DNA of 64,000 bases from Luscinia megarhynchos. Lineage: Eukaryota > Chordata > Aves > Passeriformes > Turdidae. This document shows, piece after piece, positions 22,268 to 32,845 of the stretch (positions within the stretch are counted from its first letter, which is position 1; each line of letters begins with the position of its first letter). A model generated the notes under the pieces. That model was not told the origin of the DNA. It saw only the letters and a program-made list of their open reading frames with translations, and ran no database searches. The translations under genes were made by a program, and so were the position numbers. The stretch covers positions 3,782,001 to 3,846,000 of the forward strand of contig CM067584.1 of assembly GCA_034336665.1 (NCBI GenBank). Reading direction: 5' to 3'.

Positions 22268-22300
22268 ACCTCCCACTGGCAGTCACCACAAGAAAAGCTG

Positions 22301-22312
22301 TTCCCTAGGGAA
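22301..22312. promoter_or_regulatory. Perfect EBF-type palindrome
   Basis: TTCCCTAGGGAA matches the known palindromic EBF/COE consensus TTCCCNNGGGAA exactly. It lies in unique sequence 37 bases after the TAA run. Such a site has an appreciable chance frequency in 64 kb, and binding is not shown. Confidence 0.25.
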
Positions 22313-23200
22313 ATGAATAATTGTGAATAATTCTGTGGACTGCCCAGCATCCTGCTGCCATTGCCATTTAAAAAATGGGGACTTAAATTATGGCATTTTA
22401 AGGAAAAGCATCAAAAATTTGGTTTAAAGGTACAACAAGCACCTAAACTGAAAAGTCCTCATAGCTTAATACAGATTTACAATGGATGGCAGAAAAAAGT
22501 GAACCAAAAATTCTTCTCCCCAGACAACTATAAATCTTTTTTTTTACCAATTAATGATAATGAACCACAAACAAATGTTTCAAAAGAGGTGATGGCATTT
22601 TTTCTTTATTTCACTCTGCTGTTCTTATTGCTGGGGTGCAATTTGTGGAGAACGAATCTTCTGTGGTCAGTTCTGTGTTAAACACCTCAAAGATCATTTC
22701 CCAAAATGGTCAGGGAAAATTCATGATGTCCCATTTAATTTAATACTCCTAAATTTCATCTCTCTGAGTTCAAACTGTGCAATATTCTGAGTTTAAACTG
22801 GGCAATGTTTCTGAGCAGTTGATTTCACTGAATGTGCTGGAAAAAATATTTCAAATTTTTACTGAATTTTTCCATTTGTGTTTGCTTGGGTTTTAAGGTT
22901 TGGCTGCTTTGATGGGAGTGGAGTTCCTAAAAACCTTAAATGGGTCTTTCCCATTTAATGGCTTCATTACTTTTTTTTTTTTTTTTTTTTTTTTTTCTTT
23001 TACTACATATTTGCTTGTGCAAATATGGAATGAGGGAGATGATTCCTTCCAATTCACCTCAGGAAGTTAAAGGCTCCCAAATTCAGTGAAGCACCTGAGC
23101 TGGTGGCTGCCCTCCTGAGGTGCTGAGAACAATCTGGTTTATTTTTAATTTTGGCAGCATTTCTTAGCTGTGGGGTACTGGAATTCAATGGAATTCACCT

Positions 23201-23257
23201 GGATGGGAAGGGAAGGGAAAAGGGAAGGGAAGTTTCAGGGAAGGGAAGGGAAGGGGC
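23201..23257. repeat. (GGGAA)n tract
   Basis: Runs of gggaa with one aaaagg interruption and one tttc interruption. A simple purine tract. Confidence 0.92.
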
Positions 23258-23494
23258 CAAACCAGGCAGTTGAGGCTTCATAGCCTGGGGCTGTGGTTGG
23301 ATAATTGACCCCAAGATGAACCAAAACTTATAAAAGTGTAAAACTCATGACCAGGATCCATCTTGGATTTGATTTGGGGTGCAGCCCCAGCCAGGCTCTT
23401 GCACTGCCCAAGGTGAATCCTTTCAATAAATTCCAATTTTATCCCTTTTGCTCTGCCCAGTCTCTGCTCCAGCTCAGCCTCTCCAGGCAGCAGT

Positions 23495-23785
23495 GGAGTC
23501 ATGGGATGATTTGGCTCAGAGGGAACCTCAAAACTCATCTCATCCCACCCCTGCCATGGCAGGGGACACTCCCACTGTCCCAGGTGCTCCAGCCTGGCCT
23601 TGGACACCTCCAGGGATCCAAATCCAGGGGCAGCCACAGCTCCTCTGGGAATTCCATCCCAGCCCCTCCCCACCCTCCCAGGGAGGAATTTCTCCCCAGT
23701 ATCCCACCCAAACCTGCCCTTTGTCAATTTAAAATCCTTGTCCCATCTCTCTGCATCCCTATCACAGCTCCTTCTCCCCCTGATT
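23495..23785 (-). mobile_element. CR1 LINE fragment
   Basis: The + strand reads gtcatgggatgatttggctc, then ccatggcaggggacactccc, ttggacacctccagggatcc, ggaattccatcccagcccct and, at the far end, ttaaaatccttgtcccatct. This is one of the longer CR1 pieces in the window, reverse oriented, with its 3' end at the left. Confidence 0.88.
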
Positions 23786-23956
23786 TGTTCCCTGGGAAGT
23801 TTTGGGATTTGTTTTGCTGATTAAACAGCACCAAGCATCCAAAAATAGAATAACCAAAGCACCAGCACTTTTGTTTCCCTTTCTTCAACTTCCTTTCACT
23901 CCTCTTTTTTCAATTTCTTGCCCTTCAAACTGGGCCCTGTGCTCTAGTATGGCCAG

Positions 23957-24003
23957 TGAGTCCCAGTCCCAGTCCCAGTTCCAGTCCCAGTTCCAGTCCC
24001 AGC
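23957..24003. repeat. 6-bp tandem repeat (CCCAGT/TCCAGT)
   Basis: About eight units of cccagt or tccagt in a row. Confidence 0.9.
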
Positions 24004-25861
24004 ACTGGTTCTGTGCTGGGGTAGGGGAGGCTCCAGGTCCCCAGGCTTGGCAGGAGGCTGAGGGCACCACTCTAATTAGATAATAGAATAATTTCATATG
24101 CAATTGGAAGTGCTGCAGGGGGAAGAGAGGAGAGGTGTTGGGGAAAGTGGATTGTAATTACTTGAGCTGGAATTTGGCCAGGACTTTGGGGTTACTCTTG
24201 TGAAAAGCACCAGGGGAGCTCCAAGGAGCACAAGGAGTCAAATCTGTGAAATCCTGATTTAGGAGATGCAGCTCTCACAGCCTGGTGCCTGCCCAGAGCA
24301 CTGAGCAGAGCCACCAGAAAAATCACATTTCCATGATAGAGGTGAAAAGGAAAATAGAGAGGAACTGGGAATGGTTTTTTTATTCTGCCCCAAATTGTCC
24401 TTGACATTTTCTGCCACGCTTTCCCGTGAAACAAAAAAGAGATTTGGTGGTGTGGGAGCTGAAGTTTGAAGTCTGGTGGTTAAATGATCTCAAAAATAGT
24501 GACCTTGGCACCACTTTCAGTGGAAGATCAGCTGTGTGACTTGATAGAAACCCTCAGCCTAAAATCTGAGCCTTGATCAGGCTGAGCAGCCCAGAAATTC
24601 TGAATTTTCAGATGTTGGTGTCAGTAGGTGAGACTCTGACTTTTACTCTCCAAAAAAAAAAAAAGGACCTCTCTTATTTTCATCCTTACTGCTAGTCAGG
24701 AAGATATATACTCCCCAAATAATAGCAGTTTCCTTGTGCTGGAGTTATAGTGGCTTTGTGATACAATAAACAGCACCCTGTCATAAGTCTGGGATAAAAA
24801 ATGGCCTGACATTTCTTAAAAGTAAAGAGAAACACCACTGCAGCAATGACCTCTGGGCAAGGGCACAGATGTTTTGCATGGTGGGGGAAACTGTGGTTCC
24901 AGGCTTATCCACGAGGATATATTGCTTACTTTTCACAAAGAGTTTTCCTGAGAAATTACAGTACATTGAAAAAAAGAGAGCCCCCAGCTCAGCCCTTCAG
25001 AGCTCTTTTTTTAAGTGATGGAAAGCAGAATAAATGGGACGGGGGGAGGTTGGTGACTTTTTGTTCTCCCTTCTGTTCACTCACTTTGCACTTAAAAAAA
25101 AAAAAATTCTCAAGTTCCTCATGGTCCAAACTGGGATGGAATTTTGAAGAATAAAATGGAGAGGGTTTGTAATTCAGCACAAGTTTGGAGAGTTGCCTGA
25201 GTGTTTGGATATTTCTCAGGACATCTGCAGGGAATGGAGTGGGGGATCTTGCCGTGGTGATTTATTTATTTATTGCATTTCTTGTATTTCCAGCACGTGG
25301 GAAATCAGCTGGTGGGGCTTCAGTGCCACCATGGTGTAAATGGATTTCCACCACCTCACCTCTGTGCAGGGAGGGCAAATCTCACTTTCTGCTGGTGCCT
25401 CCAGTGGTGTATTTGACTCTGCATTCCCAGATATTGCTGCAAGATCTCGTTGGGATCACCAAAACCATTTCCCTGGGGATTTTCAGCCTCCCTGCTCCCT
25501 TCCCCTGGGGCTCTGTGCAGGTGGGTTCCTGCTCCTGTGTCAGCTGAGGCTCTCAGAACTCCCTGAGCTTGGGGAAAACGGGACAACTTTGCTGATTTCT
25601 GAGCTGAAAATTCCTGGACACTTCAAACTCAGCGTGCCAGGAATCCCCCAGTCCCCTCTGGGCAAGAGAGGATTCAGAGTGATGAATTAAACTGAAATAG
25701 TTGTGATGATTCCTTTCTCAAACTGCCTCTTTTAGACAAAATCTGAATCTGTAGAACTGGAAACTCTGTTGGTTCAGCAGCTGCTCAGGGGATATTTGGA
25801 GATCTCCAAAACCAAGAGCTAGAGCTGAGCTCAGAGTCTTTTTCCCAGGCTAGAGCCCACA

Positions 25862-26062
25862 AATAGTGGGTTTGGTGTGGATTTTTTGTAGATTTTGGGG
25901 TGGATTTTGGGTCGATTTTGGGGGTTTTTTGGTGTTCTGGATTGGATTTTAGGGTTTTTTTTGGTGTTCTAGATTGGATTTTGGGTTGATTTTGGGGTTT
26001 TTTTTTATGCTCTGGATTGGATTTTGGGTCGATTTTGTTGGGTTTTTTTATGCTCTGGGAGA
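25862..26062. repeat. T/G-rich minisatellite (gattggattttgggt units)
   Basis: Four or five irregular units, each containing ctggattggattttggg and a run of T with ggtgttct or atgctct. The reverse frame of about 119 codons with NPKSNPEH-like peptide is a by-product. Confidence 0.85.
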
Positions 26063-26754
26063 GAAATGGCGAGTAATGAAGATTTTTGATGAATTCTTCA
26101 GATTTCCACAGCAGTTTCCCCAGGTTTCTCCAGGCTGTTTTCATCTTTAGTCATTCTCCACTTCCAGCCCCACTCTTGGGCTGCTTCCCTACTCTGCCCT
26201 GGTCTGTGTTGGAAGAAGAAAAGTTGATTTCTACATACACCAAGGACCTTTTCTTCCCTCAAGAGATGTTGTGGAGCACAAAGAATGTTGAGATGCTTTG
26301 TTTTCCCAGGATGATACAGCAAAGCCAGGAAAAAAAAACAAATTTCCAGGGATTTTCTCTAGTTGTTACATGTCAGACTCTGATTTTTTCAGGTGTTTCC
26401 AGCCTGGTGACACAGAAGTGACCAAAATCCAACCTCTGCTCAATAAAATGTTCTTTGATGAGCCCTGCTTGGGAACCTGGGGGATTTTTCTAGAGTGATG
26501 AACTCAGGAGAGCTGGGATGTCCTGTGGGCCTCTCTTATCAGCTTGATCATGTATTTATTAATTTATTGATCATTTATTTATTATTAAATTGTTTATAAG
26601 AACCATTTCTGATTGGCTTTGCTGTCAACCAACAGAATTTTAGTGACCATGTGGCACCAGTAAAGCTCATAACCCAAATTTAACAATTTAACACGGGTGC
26701 CTCCCTGGCAGGGTGGAAAATATTCATCCCCATTGCCTGGGGCAGAAAACAAAA

Positions 26755-26890
26755 GGGAATATTTATAATATTTATCCTATTTTATATTTATATAATATTT
26801 TATATATTTTATATTTTTCTTTATAGATTATATTTTTATATTTATATATTTTATGTATTATTTTATATAATATTTGATAATATTTATCCT
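26755..26890. repeat. AT-rich low-complexity tract
   Basis: Made of tttatatttatataatattt-like motifs, almost free of G and C. Confidence 0.92.
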
Positions 26891-27009
26891 TAAACACCAT
26901 CCACAGGACATGAATTGACTTTTCTGACACCTTGTTTAAAGGATAAATAGTGTCAGACATCAATGTGCCCATTCTGAGATCCTGGGGGTTTGACTGAGTC
27001 ACTTCAATG

Positions 27010-27165
27010 AAGATTATTCTTTAAATGTTTCTTCTTTAAACTTTTTTTTTCTTTAAACCGTTTTTAAAAAACATTTTCTCTTTAAATGTTGTTATTTAAA
27101 TGTTTTCTCTAAATGTTTTTTCTTTAAACTTTTTCTGTAAATGTTTTTTCTTTAAGCTTTTTTAT
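27010..27165. repeat. Degenerate ctttaaatgtttt repeat
   Basis: Repeated ctttaaa-c/g-tttttt motifs with variable T runs. Low-complexity tandem sequence. Confidence 0.8.
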
Positions 27166-28689
27166 TCTTTTTCTTGATATGTTTCTTCTGCAGTGAAGTT
27201 TTTCTGCAGATTATTTTTTCCTCAGATGTTTTTTAATGTTTATTATTTTAGTGTTTTATTTTCATTAAATGTAGATTTTTCTATGGTTTTGGTTGGTTTC
27301 TTGTTGTTTTGATTGACTGAATATGAATTAATCTCTCTGTTGGAATTTATATCAGTGCTTGACTCCTGGCATCACCCTCATATCTTCCTCAGTCTTTATT
27401 TTTCTATATGATTGATTGATTGGTTTTGTAATCTTTTTATCCTTGTGCTGACACCAACATTCAGAAGAGTTTGTTTTTTTTAAATAGCATGTTAATAATA
27501 ATTAAATTCTAATAGGATCACCACTTGGGAGGTTCAAGGGAGGTTAATAAATGAAGGTCCAAGGATGAGTTGCAATTTTTTCAGTGGGGAAACTGAGGCA
27601 GGGAGACTTTGTGGGGTCACCTGGCAGGGGATGTGAATGTCTGAGCTGTTTTTTATTGGCAGACACGGAGCCAATGTGTGATTTAACCCAAAATCCATCA
27701 ATCTCCAGGGGTAGGATGGAGAATAACAACTCCTCCAGGCCCAGCTCCTGCTTCCCTCTCTCACTCTTGTGAGCTGGGGACTCAAAAAGGGCCACAAAAA
27801 ATTCCCATTTTTCAGAATTAGCACCGTCCCATGGCATGGCATTGAATAAATGTCATTAAACACTTTCATCCCTGGCTAAACTGGGAGTGAAGGGCCAGGA
27901 GGGAACTTGGATCGCACTGTTCATGACAAAAGAAAACTCTTATCTTTCCCAATGAACGTTAATTTAGTCCTTTTAAATGTCTCAGTTCAGGTTTTCACCC
28001 CTTGACCACTGCTTGATCCATGAAATTGCAGAGCAAACCCTTTGTTTGCCATTTGGCACAGGTTTCATCTGCTTTCCCCTTCTCTTTCATCTTCCAGCCA
28101 GTTCTTCAAACTAATTAAAGGAACTTAGACTTGACCCAGGCTGTCCTTTCACTGGATTTTTCAGCCAACAGGAAAAAAAAAATCCCTTTATCTGAAAAGC
28201 AAACAACAAGCAGCTGATAACAAGGTGGAACAGGAGTTCAGAGATAATCCAAAGGGAAGGATCTGAGCTGGGCTGAGGAGGAGATTTTGGTTTGGGGATT
28301 TTGGTCTGTATTTGGTGTATATTTTTCATCCACGAGATGGCAACAAGCAGCCACCGAGAGAGCCCTGAGAGCAGAACCTGGGCTCCCCTCCTGTATCTCG
28401 GGCTCTTTCTGGGAAGGTCCAGCCCTGAGTGACCTTTTGCTGCCTTGGGCTCTGTGCAGAAATGTCCGAGGTGCTGCCTTTGTCACCCTGCCAGGCCATT
28501 GTCACCATTGTACCTCTGTCACTGCCACCACTGGGGAGCATCTCCAGCAGAAGAGATTTTTCTGAAAGGCATTTCATCCCCTGCACGTGCAGGGCTGTTT
28601 GGGAAAGGGTTTGTGGCTGCCTTGAGGATGTGGATTTGGGGATCAATTCCCCACCTGTAAAACCCTGCTCAAAATTCCTTTTTGTGAAA

Positions 28690-29085
28690 TAGTGAGGAAG
28701 GGTTGGATGAGCTGGGGAAGGGTTTGGGGCACCAGGAGGGGCTGAGGGAGCTGGGAAGGGGCTCAGCCTGGAGAAAAGGAGGCTCAGGGGGAATTTGTGG
28801 CTCTGCACAAGTCCCTGACAGGAGGGGACAGCCGGGGGGATTTGGGATTTCTGCCAGGAACAGGGACAGGAGGAGAGGGAACAGCTCAGGCTGGGCCAGG
28901 GCAGCTCAGGGTGGAATCAGCAGGAATTTCCCCACGGAAAGGGTGGGCAGGGACTGGAGCTGCCCAGGGGGGTGGGAGTGCCCATCCCTGGGGGGGACAC
29001 TCAGTGACAAGGTGGGGATGGGGCACAGCTTGGACTCGATGGTCTGAGAGGGATTTTCCAACCTCAATAATTCCATTATTTCTTT
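28690..29085 (+). mobile_element. CR1 LINE, ~400-base 3' fragment
   Basis: Reads ggggctgagggagctgggaa, ctcagcctggagaaaaggag, ggctcagggggaatttgtgg, gatttctgccaggaacaggg, ctggagctgcccaggggggt and ends cttggactcgatggtctgag then ttttccaacctcaataattc. It follows the CR1 3' consensus in order over its whole length. Confidence 0.93.
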
Positions 29086-29859
29086 TGATTCCATGATGTT
29101 GCCACTACTGAGCACGTGCTGGGGATGTTTTTGTTTGCTCTGTGATTTGGAAAGTCGTGTGAAGGGAATTTGAAGGCCTGGTTTGCTGAAAGATGCTGTA
29201 GATGGCAAAATACTCCAGACTCGTGGATCCCTGAGAATCCAAAGCAGTGAGAGCAGAACCTTCCCTGCAACTGCCCTGGCAGGAATTGCTCTGTTGAGGC
29301 ACTAACACCTTCCAGGATGTTCTACCATAAGAGCCAAGGGGTATTTTCAGTGTTTGCTTCAGGCGGACTTGAGCATTTTCATCACCTCTCACCCCTTGAT
29401 CTACACAAACCCAGGCTAGAAATGGGAAATTCTGACCATTTCCACAAATATTTTGCAGCTGAGGGAACCTTGTGCCTCTCCCCTGCGTGGATTGAGCTGT
29501 GTGTTATCATTTTAAAACCAACAGGCTCTGGGGTGGGAGTGTGGAGCCTTCAACACTTAGACTGGAGAGTGCCCAGGGACACCAGAAATGAATCTTCACT
29601 CAAAGATGGGCTGAATATTCAAACTGAGTGCACACAGCTGCTGAGCTTGCTCTCCACCACAAGGCTCTTCACCTTGTGCAGGGGAGTCCTGTTCCAGGTG
29701 TTGTTGGTATTTTAACCAATTTTGGAGAGTCCTCAAGGCTGAATGTGGGGCCTGGTGGAGGGAATGTGTTTTCCAACACATAAATAATTAAAAAGTGCAA
29801 AACAGGTAAGCAAAGGCATCAAACCACGCTGTTCAGTGTGGTGAGCTCTGCAGTGTTTG
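29086..29859. other. Intergenic DNA, no gene seen
   Basis: Between two CR1 copies of opposite orientation. No repeat or exon is recognised; the longest forward frame (132 codons from 29317) has no recognisable domain. Confidence 0.45.
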
Positions 29860-30052
29860 GTGTGAACACCATGGACAGGGACATCTTCCACCATCCCGGA
29901 TTGCTCCAGCCTGGCCTTGGGCACTTCCAGGGATGTGGAAACCACAGCTTCTCTGGGAATTCCATCCCAACACCTTCTTAACCTCCCAGTATCTCAGTTT
30001 AGAACCTTCCCCCCTTGTCCTGTCACTCCATCCCTTGTAAATAATCTCTAGG
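29860..30052 (-). mobile_element. CR1 LINE fragment
   Basis: The + strand reads ggacagggacatcttccacc, tggccttgggcacttccagg, ttctctgggaattccatccc and gtcctgtcactccatccctt. The CR1 3' terminus itself is missing at the left end. Confidence 0.82.
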
Positions 30053-30634
30053 AAAAGAAAAATAACAACAACAACTAAATACAGTTCAATCCTATGCTTC
30101 TTTCTTATGTTTGACATCATTTTTTTTCCCCTTTGTGCCTCAGATTCTCCTCTTCAAAACCTGCTGTGGTTTTATTTTCCCTTCCCTTCAAAGTTCTCTG
30201 GGGTTTGCTGGTGAAGGGTCTGAAGTTTATCTCTGATCATCTGAATGTTCCTTCTGGGAAGGAGGAAGCCACTGACATCTGGCCTGAGTCTCCATTGCTC
30301 AGTGTTGATGCCTGAATCCTGAATTGAAGCTGTCAGGCTCTTTGAATCTGCACTTCACAGCTGGACTCTGTGAGGGGATTTTTGTAATCCTGGTAAAGAT
30401 TTGGGATGGAGTGTTTGGTCTTGGTCTTTAGCTGGTAGAGGTTGAGGATGGTGTTTCAAAGCCCAGCAGTTGAGGGGGGTGTTTTGTTTGATCCCAGATG
30501 GGGCACAGCAATGCTCTGGCAAAGTTTTCACTTGAAAACCTGGGAGATGCTAAAATCTGACGCCTGGAATGGTATTTTGAGGTGGGGAAACCAGGGAATA
30601 AAGTGCCCAGAGCAGCATCAGCTGTAGAAAGGAA

Positions 30635-31195
30635 TGTGGGGGTTTGGTTGTTGGACGGTCGCAGGACAGACTCAGGAGCTTAATATGTTCTGTTCTTCAG
30701 GTTAGTATTTTATCATAGGGCGTGGGTATAAGAGAGAGCTTAGAGAGAGAGGTTAGAGATCCGAGGTAATAGAAAGCAAGAAGGCAGGAGAGCAAGAGAG
30801 AGCAGAGACAAGAAGAAGAGAGAGATTTTCCATTCACAATCCAATAAGTATTCTTCGATTATGAATATTCCAATTTCCATTAACCAATCTAATACAATAT
30901 ACTAATTTCCTAATATTTGCATGCAACCTACAGGAATCACTAAATTACCATGTTTTATGGCTTTCTTATCTGTAACCCTTATCTTCAGACCTTTCCTGCC
31001 AGGCTTGGGACAGGATGTCTGTTGGTTCTTTGGTATTTGTGGCATTTGGTATTATCTAAACAAAGGAAGAGGCCTCAAACCTTCACATAACTATCTTCAG
31101 TGTCTTTGTCAAATACTGCCAACATCTCTATTTCATCTATTGTTTCAGAACTACTTGCTAGGCACTCCTAAGATTTTGATATTTCCTCCCCAGCA
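30635..31195 (-). mobile_element. LTR family A, copy 2 (antisense, diverged)
   Basis: Its reverse complement starts tgctggggaggaaatatcaa and ends accaaacccccaca. Internally it matches family A: attggttaatggaaattgga atattcataat against attggttagtggaaattaga atattcat, and catggtaatttagtgattcc against ctatggtaatgtaaggattc. The purine-rich block on the + strand (30730-30830) is the antisense of the family's pyrimidine tract. No convincing target duplication is seen: aaggaa on the left, aggagg on the right. Confidence 0.78.
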
Positions 31196-31840
31196 AGGAG
31201 GCTGTGGCAGTTGGGTGCAGGTTGCTCCCCCAGCCTGTGCCAGGCTCCAGGCACAGACGGGGATCGCTGGCGTCGCCCAGGCAGCGCTGCAAGTGTGAGG
31301 TGCTGGAACATATGGGCTGCAATATCACAGCACGGGAGCTGGGACAGCCAGGCAGCAGCTCAGAAAATATCCCTGCTTTTGTCAGTTTAAATACATGCTG
31401 TTGGAGGCAAAACATTTGGATTGAGAGAAAAAAAATAAAAAATATAGAAATGTTCTGCAGTGCGTGTCTTGGAGAGATTCCCCTCCCCCTCCCGGCTCAC
31501 GTTGTGTTTCTGTGGCTGACATTAAGAACAAAAAAACCCCCAAGAGAAACCCAGAAAAGTTTGTTGGTCTAAAGAACAGCTCCAGTGCAAGGAAAGTAAG
31601 TGAAGGTTTTGGGGAAGAGGAGTCAATGAGAGTTTTCACTGCCTGAATAAGTTCCAAGGAATAAATGAAGAGTTTGGTTGTGAAGGATTGCAAACAGTTT
31701 TCTGCACTGTCTGTGGCACCAAAGGAGCGAATCTGAGGGCAAAATATCCTGAAAATGCTATAAAATAGTTTTTATAATACATAACATACAAGATATAATA
31801 TATAGTACATAATATATAATATGTAATAGTCTCTTTATAT

Positions 31841-31916
31841 ATATTCTATATTCTATATTCTATATAGTAGTTAATATAGATTATAGATAATGTATAGAAT
31901 ATAGAATATAGAATAT
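31841..31916. repeat. Perfect 24-bp inverted repeat in AT-rich DNA
   Basis: The left arm 31841-31864 is made of atattct units and the right arm 31893-31916 of tatagaa units; they are exact reverse complements around a 28-base spacer. It lies inside a wider AT-rich tract (31760-31945). Confidence 0.92.
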
Positions 31917-32704
31917 GTATAGAAAGAATATAGATAATATATATGGCTCTGATTAAAAATCCAGTGATGTAGAGGCTACAGATTTTATGACTTTAAACAT
32001 AATAATAGTTTTTAATTTTGTTTAAGGTTCTGGTCCTGCGTTGTTGCCATCAGATGAAATTCCAGCCCTTTTTGTTGTCCCTGCTATTTTTTGCTGAACC
32101 AAACTCCAGCTCTTGTCACTCCTTTGGAGAATTTGGCTTCAAATGCCTTTTGCATTATTGCAACCGACAAGTCTAAGACACTGCCTAATGTTAATGCTGC
32201 TCATTGCTGCCAATTATAATCAGAGCTAGTCAAAATAAACAAATTAAACAAATAAACATGTCAAAACATCTCAGTCCTAGAGAAAATAAGCCAAGTCTGA
32301 GCCCTCTCAGTTCTGCAGTGTAATGTGCTGTGTGCTGTGAAATGTTCCATCGGGTTTTCCACCTTTTTCTGGGGAGGGAGGGAAGAAAAGTTGGGTCAGT
32401 TTAGAATTATGGCCGAGTTCTGCCCTGCTCAGGAGGCTGCAAGTGAAGCCAAAATGTTCCTTCACCCACCCTAATGATCATCTGTTGTATGCTTTAAATG
32501 GGTTTTAAGTGTTTGGGCTTTGTGTTGTTTTGTTTTGTTTTGAGTGTTTCTTTGCTGTCAGGGTGCCAAGATGCAAAATCATTGTAGGGGCTGGGCAAGA
32601 TGCAGGTGAAAACATCCCAAATGTGGCTGTGCATGTCAATACAAAACATGCTGCTGCTGGGACCATCCCAAATGGTAAACACAGTGCCATTTAAATTAAA
32701 AGCA

Positions 32705-32845
32705 CCTCTGATTTGAAAGATAAACACACAAAATACAGAAAATATGGAAAATACAGAAAGTACAGAAAATACACAAAATACACAAAAATCAGAAAATACA
32801 CAAAATACACAAAAATCAGAAAATACACCAAAATACACAAAATGT
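32705..32845. repeat. A-rich tandem repeat (AATACACAA / AAATCAGA units)
   Basis: Alternating aaatacagaa, aaatacacaa and aaaatcag units, with one segment of about 27 bases repeated nearly exactly. The peptide FCVFSDFCVFCVF on the reverse strand is a by-product. Confidence 0.88.

Larger units (their letters stand above)
20666..23494. other. Intergenic DNA, no gene seen
   Basis: Contains (ATT)n at 21163-21190, the long TAA run listed separately, a T-run of about 25 bases at 22972-22997 and a GGGAA tract listed separately. The block 22310-22680 is AT-rich with no recognised repeat. No coding signal is visible. Confidence 0.5.
24004..28685. other. Intergenic DNA, simple-repeat rich, no gene seen
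   Basis: Holds a T-rich minisatellite (25862-26062), an AT-only block (26755-26890) and a tttaaatgtttt-type degenerate repeat (27010-27165). No mobile element longer than these and no exon is recognised. The segment 28290-28680 is GC-richer and lies just before a CR1 copy. Confidence 0.5.
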
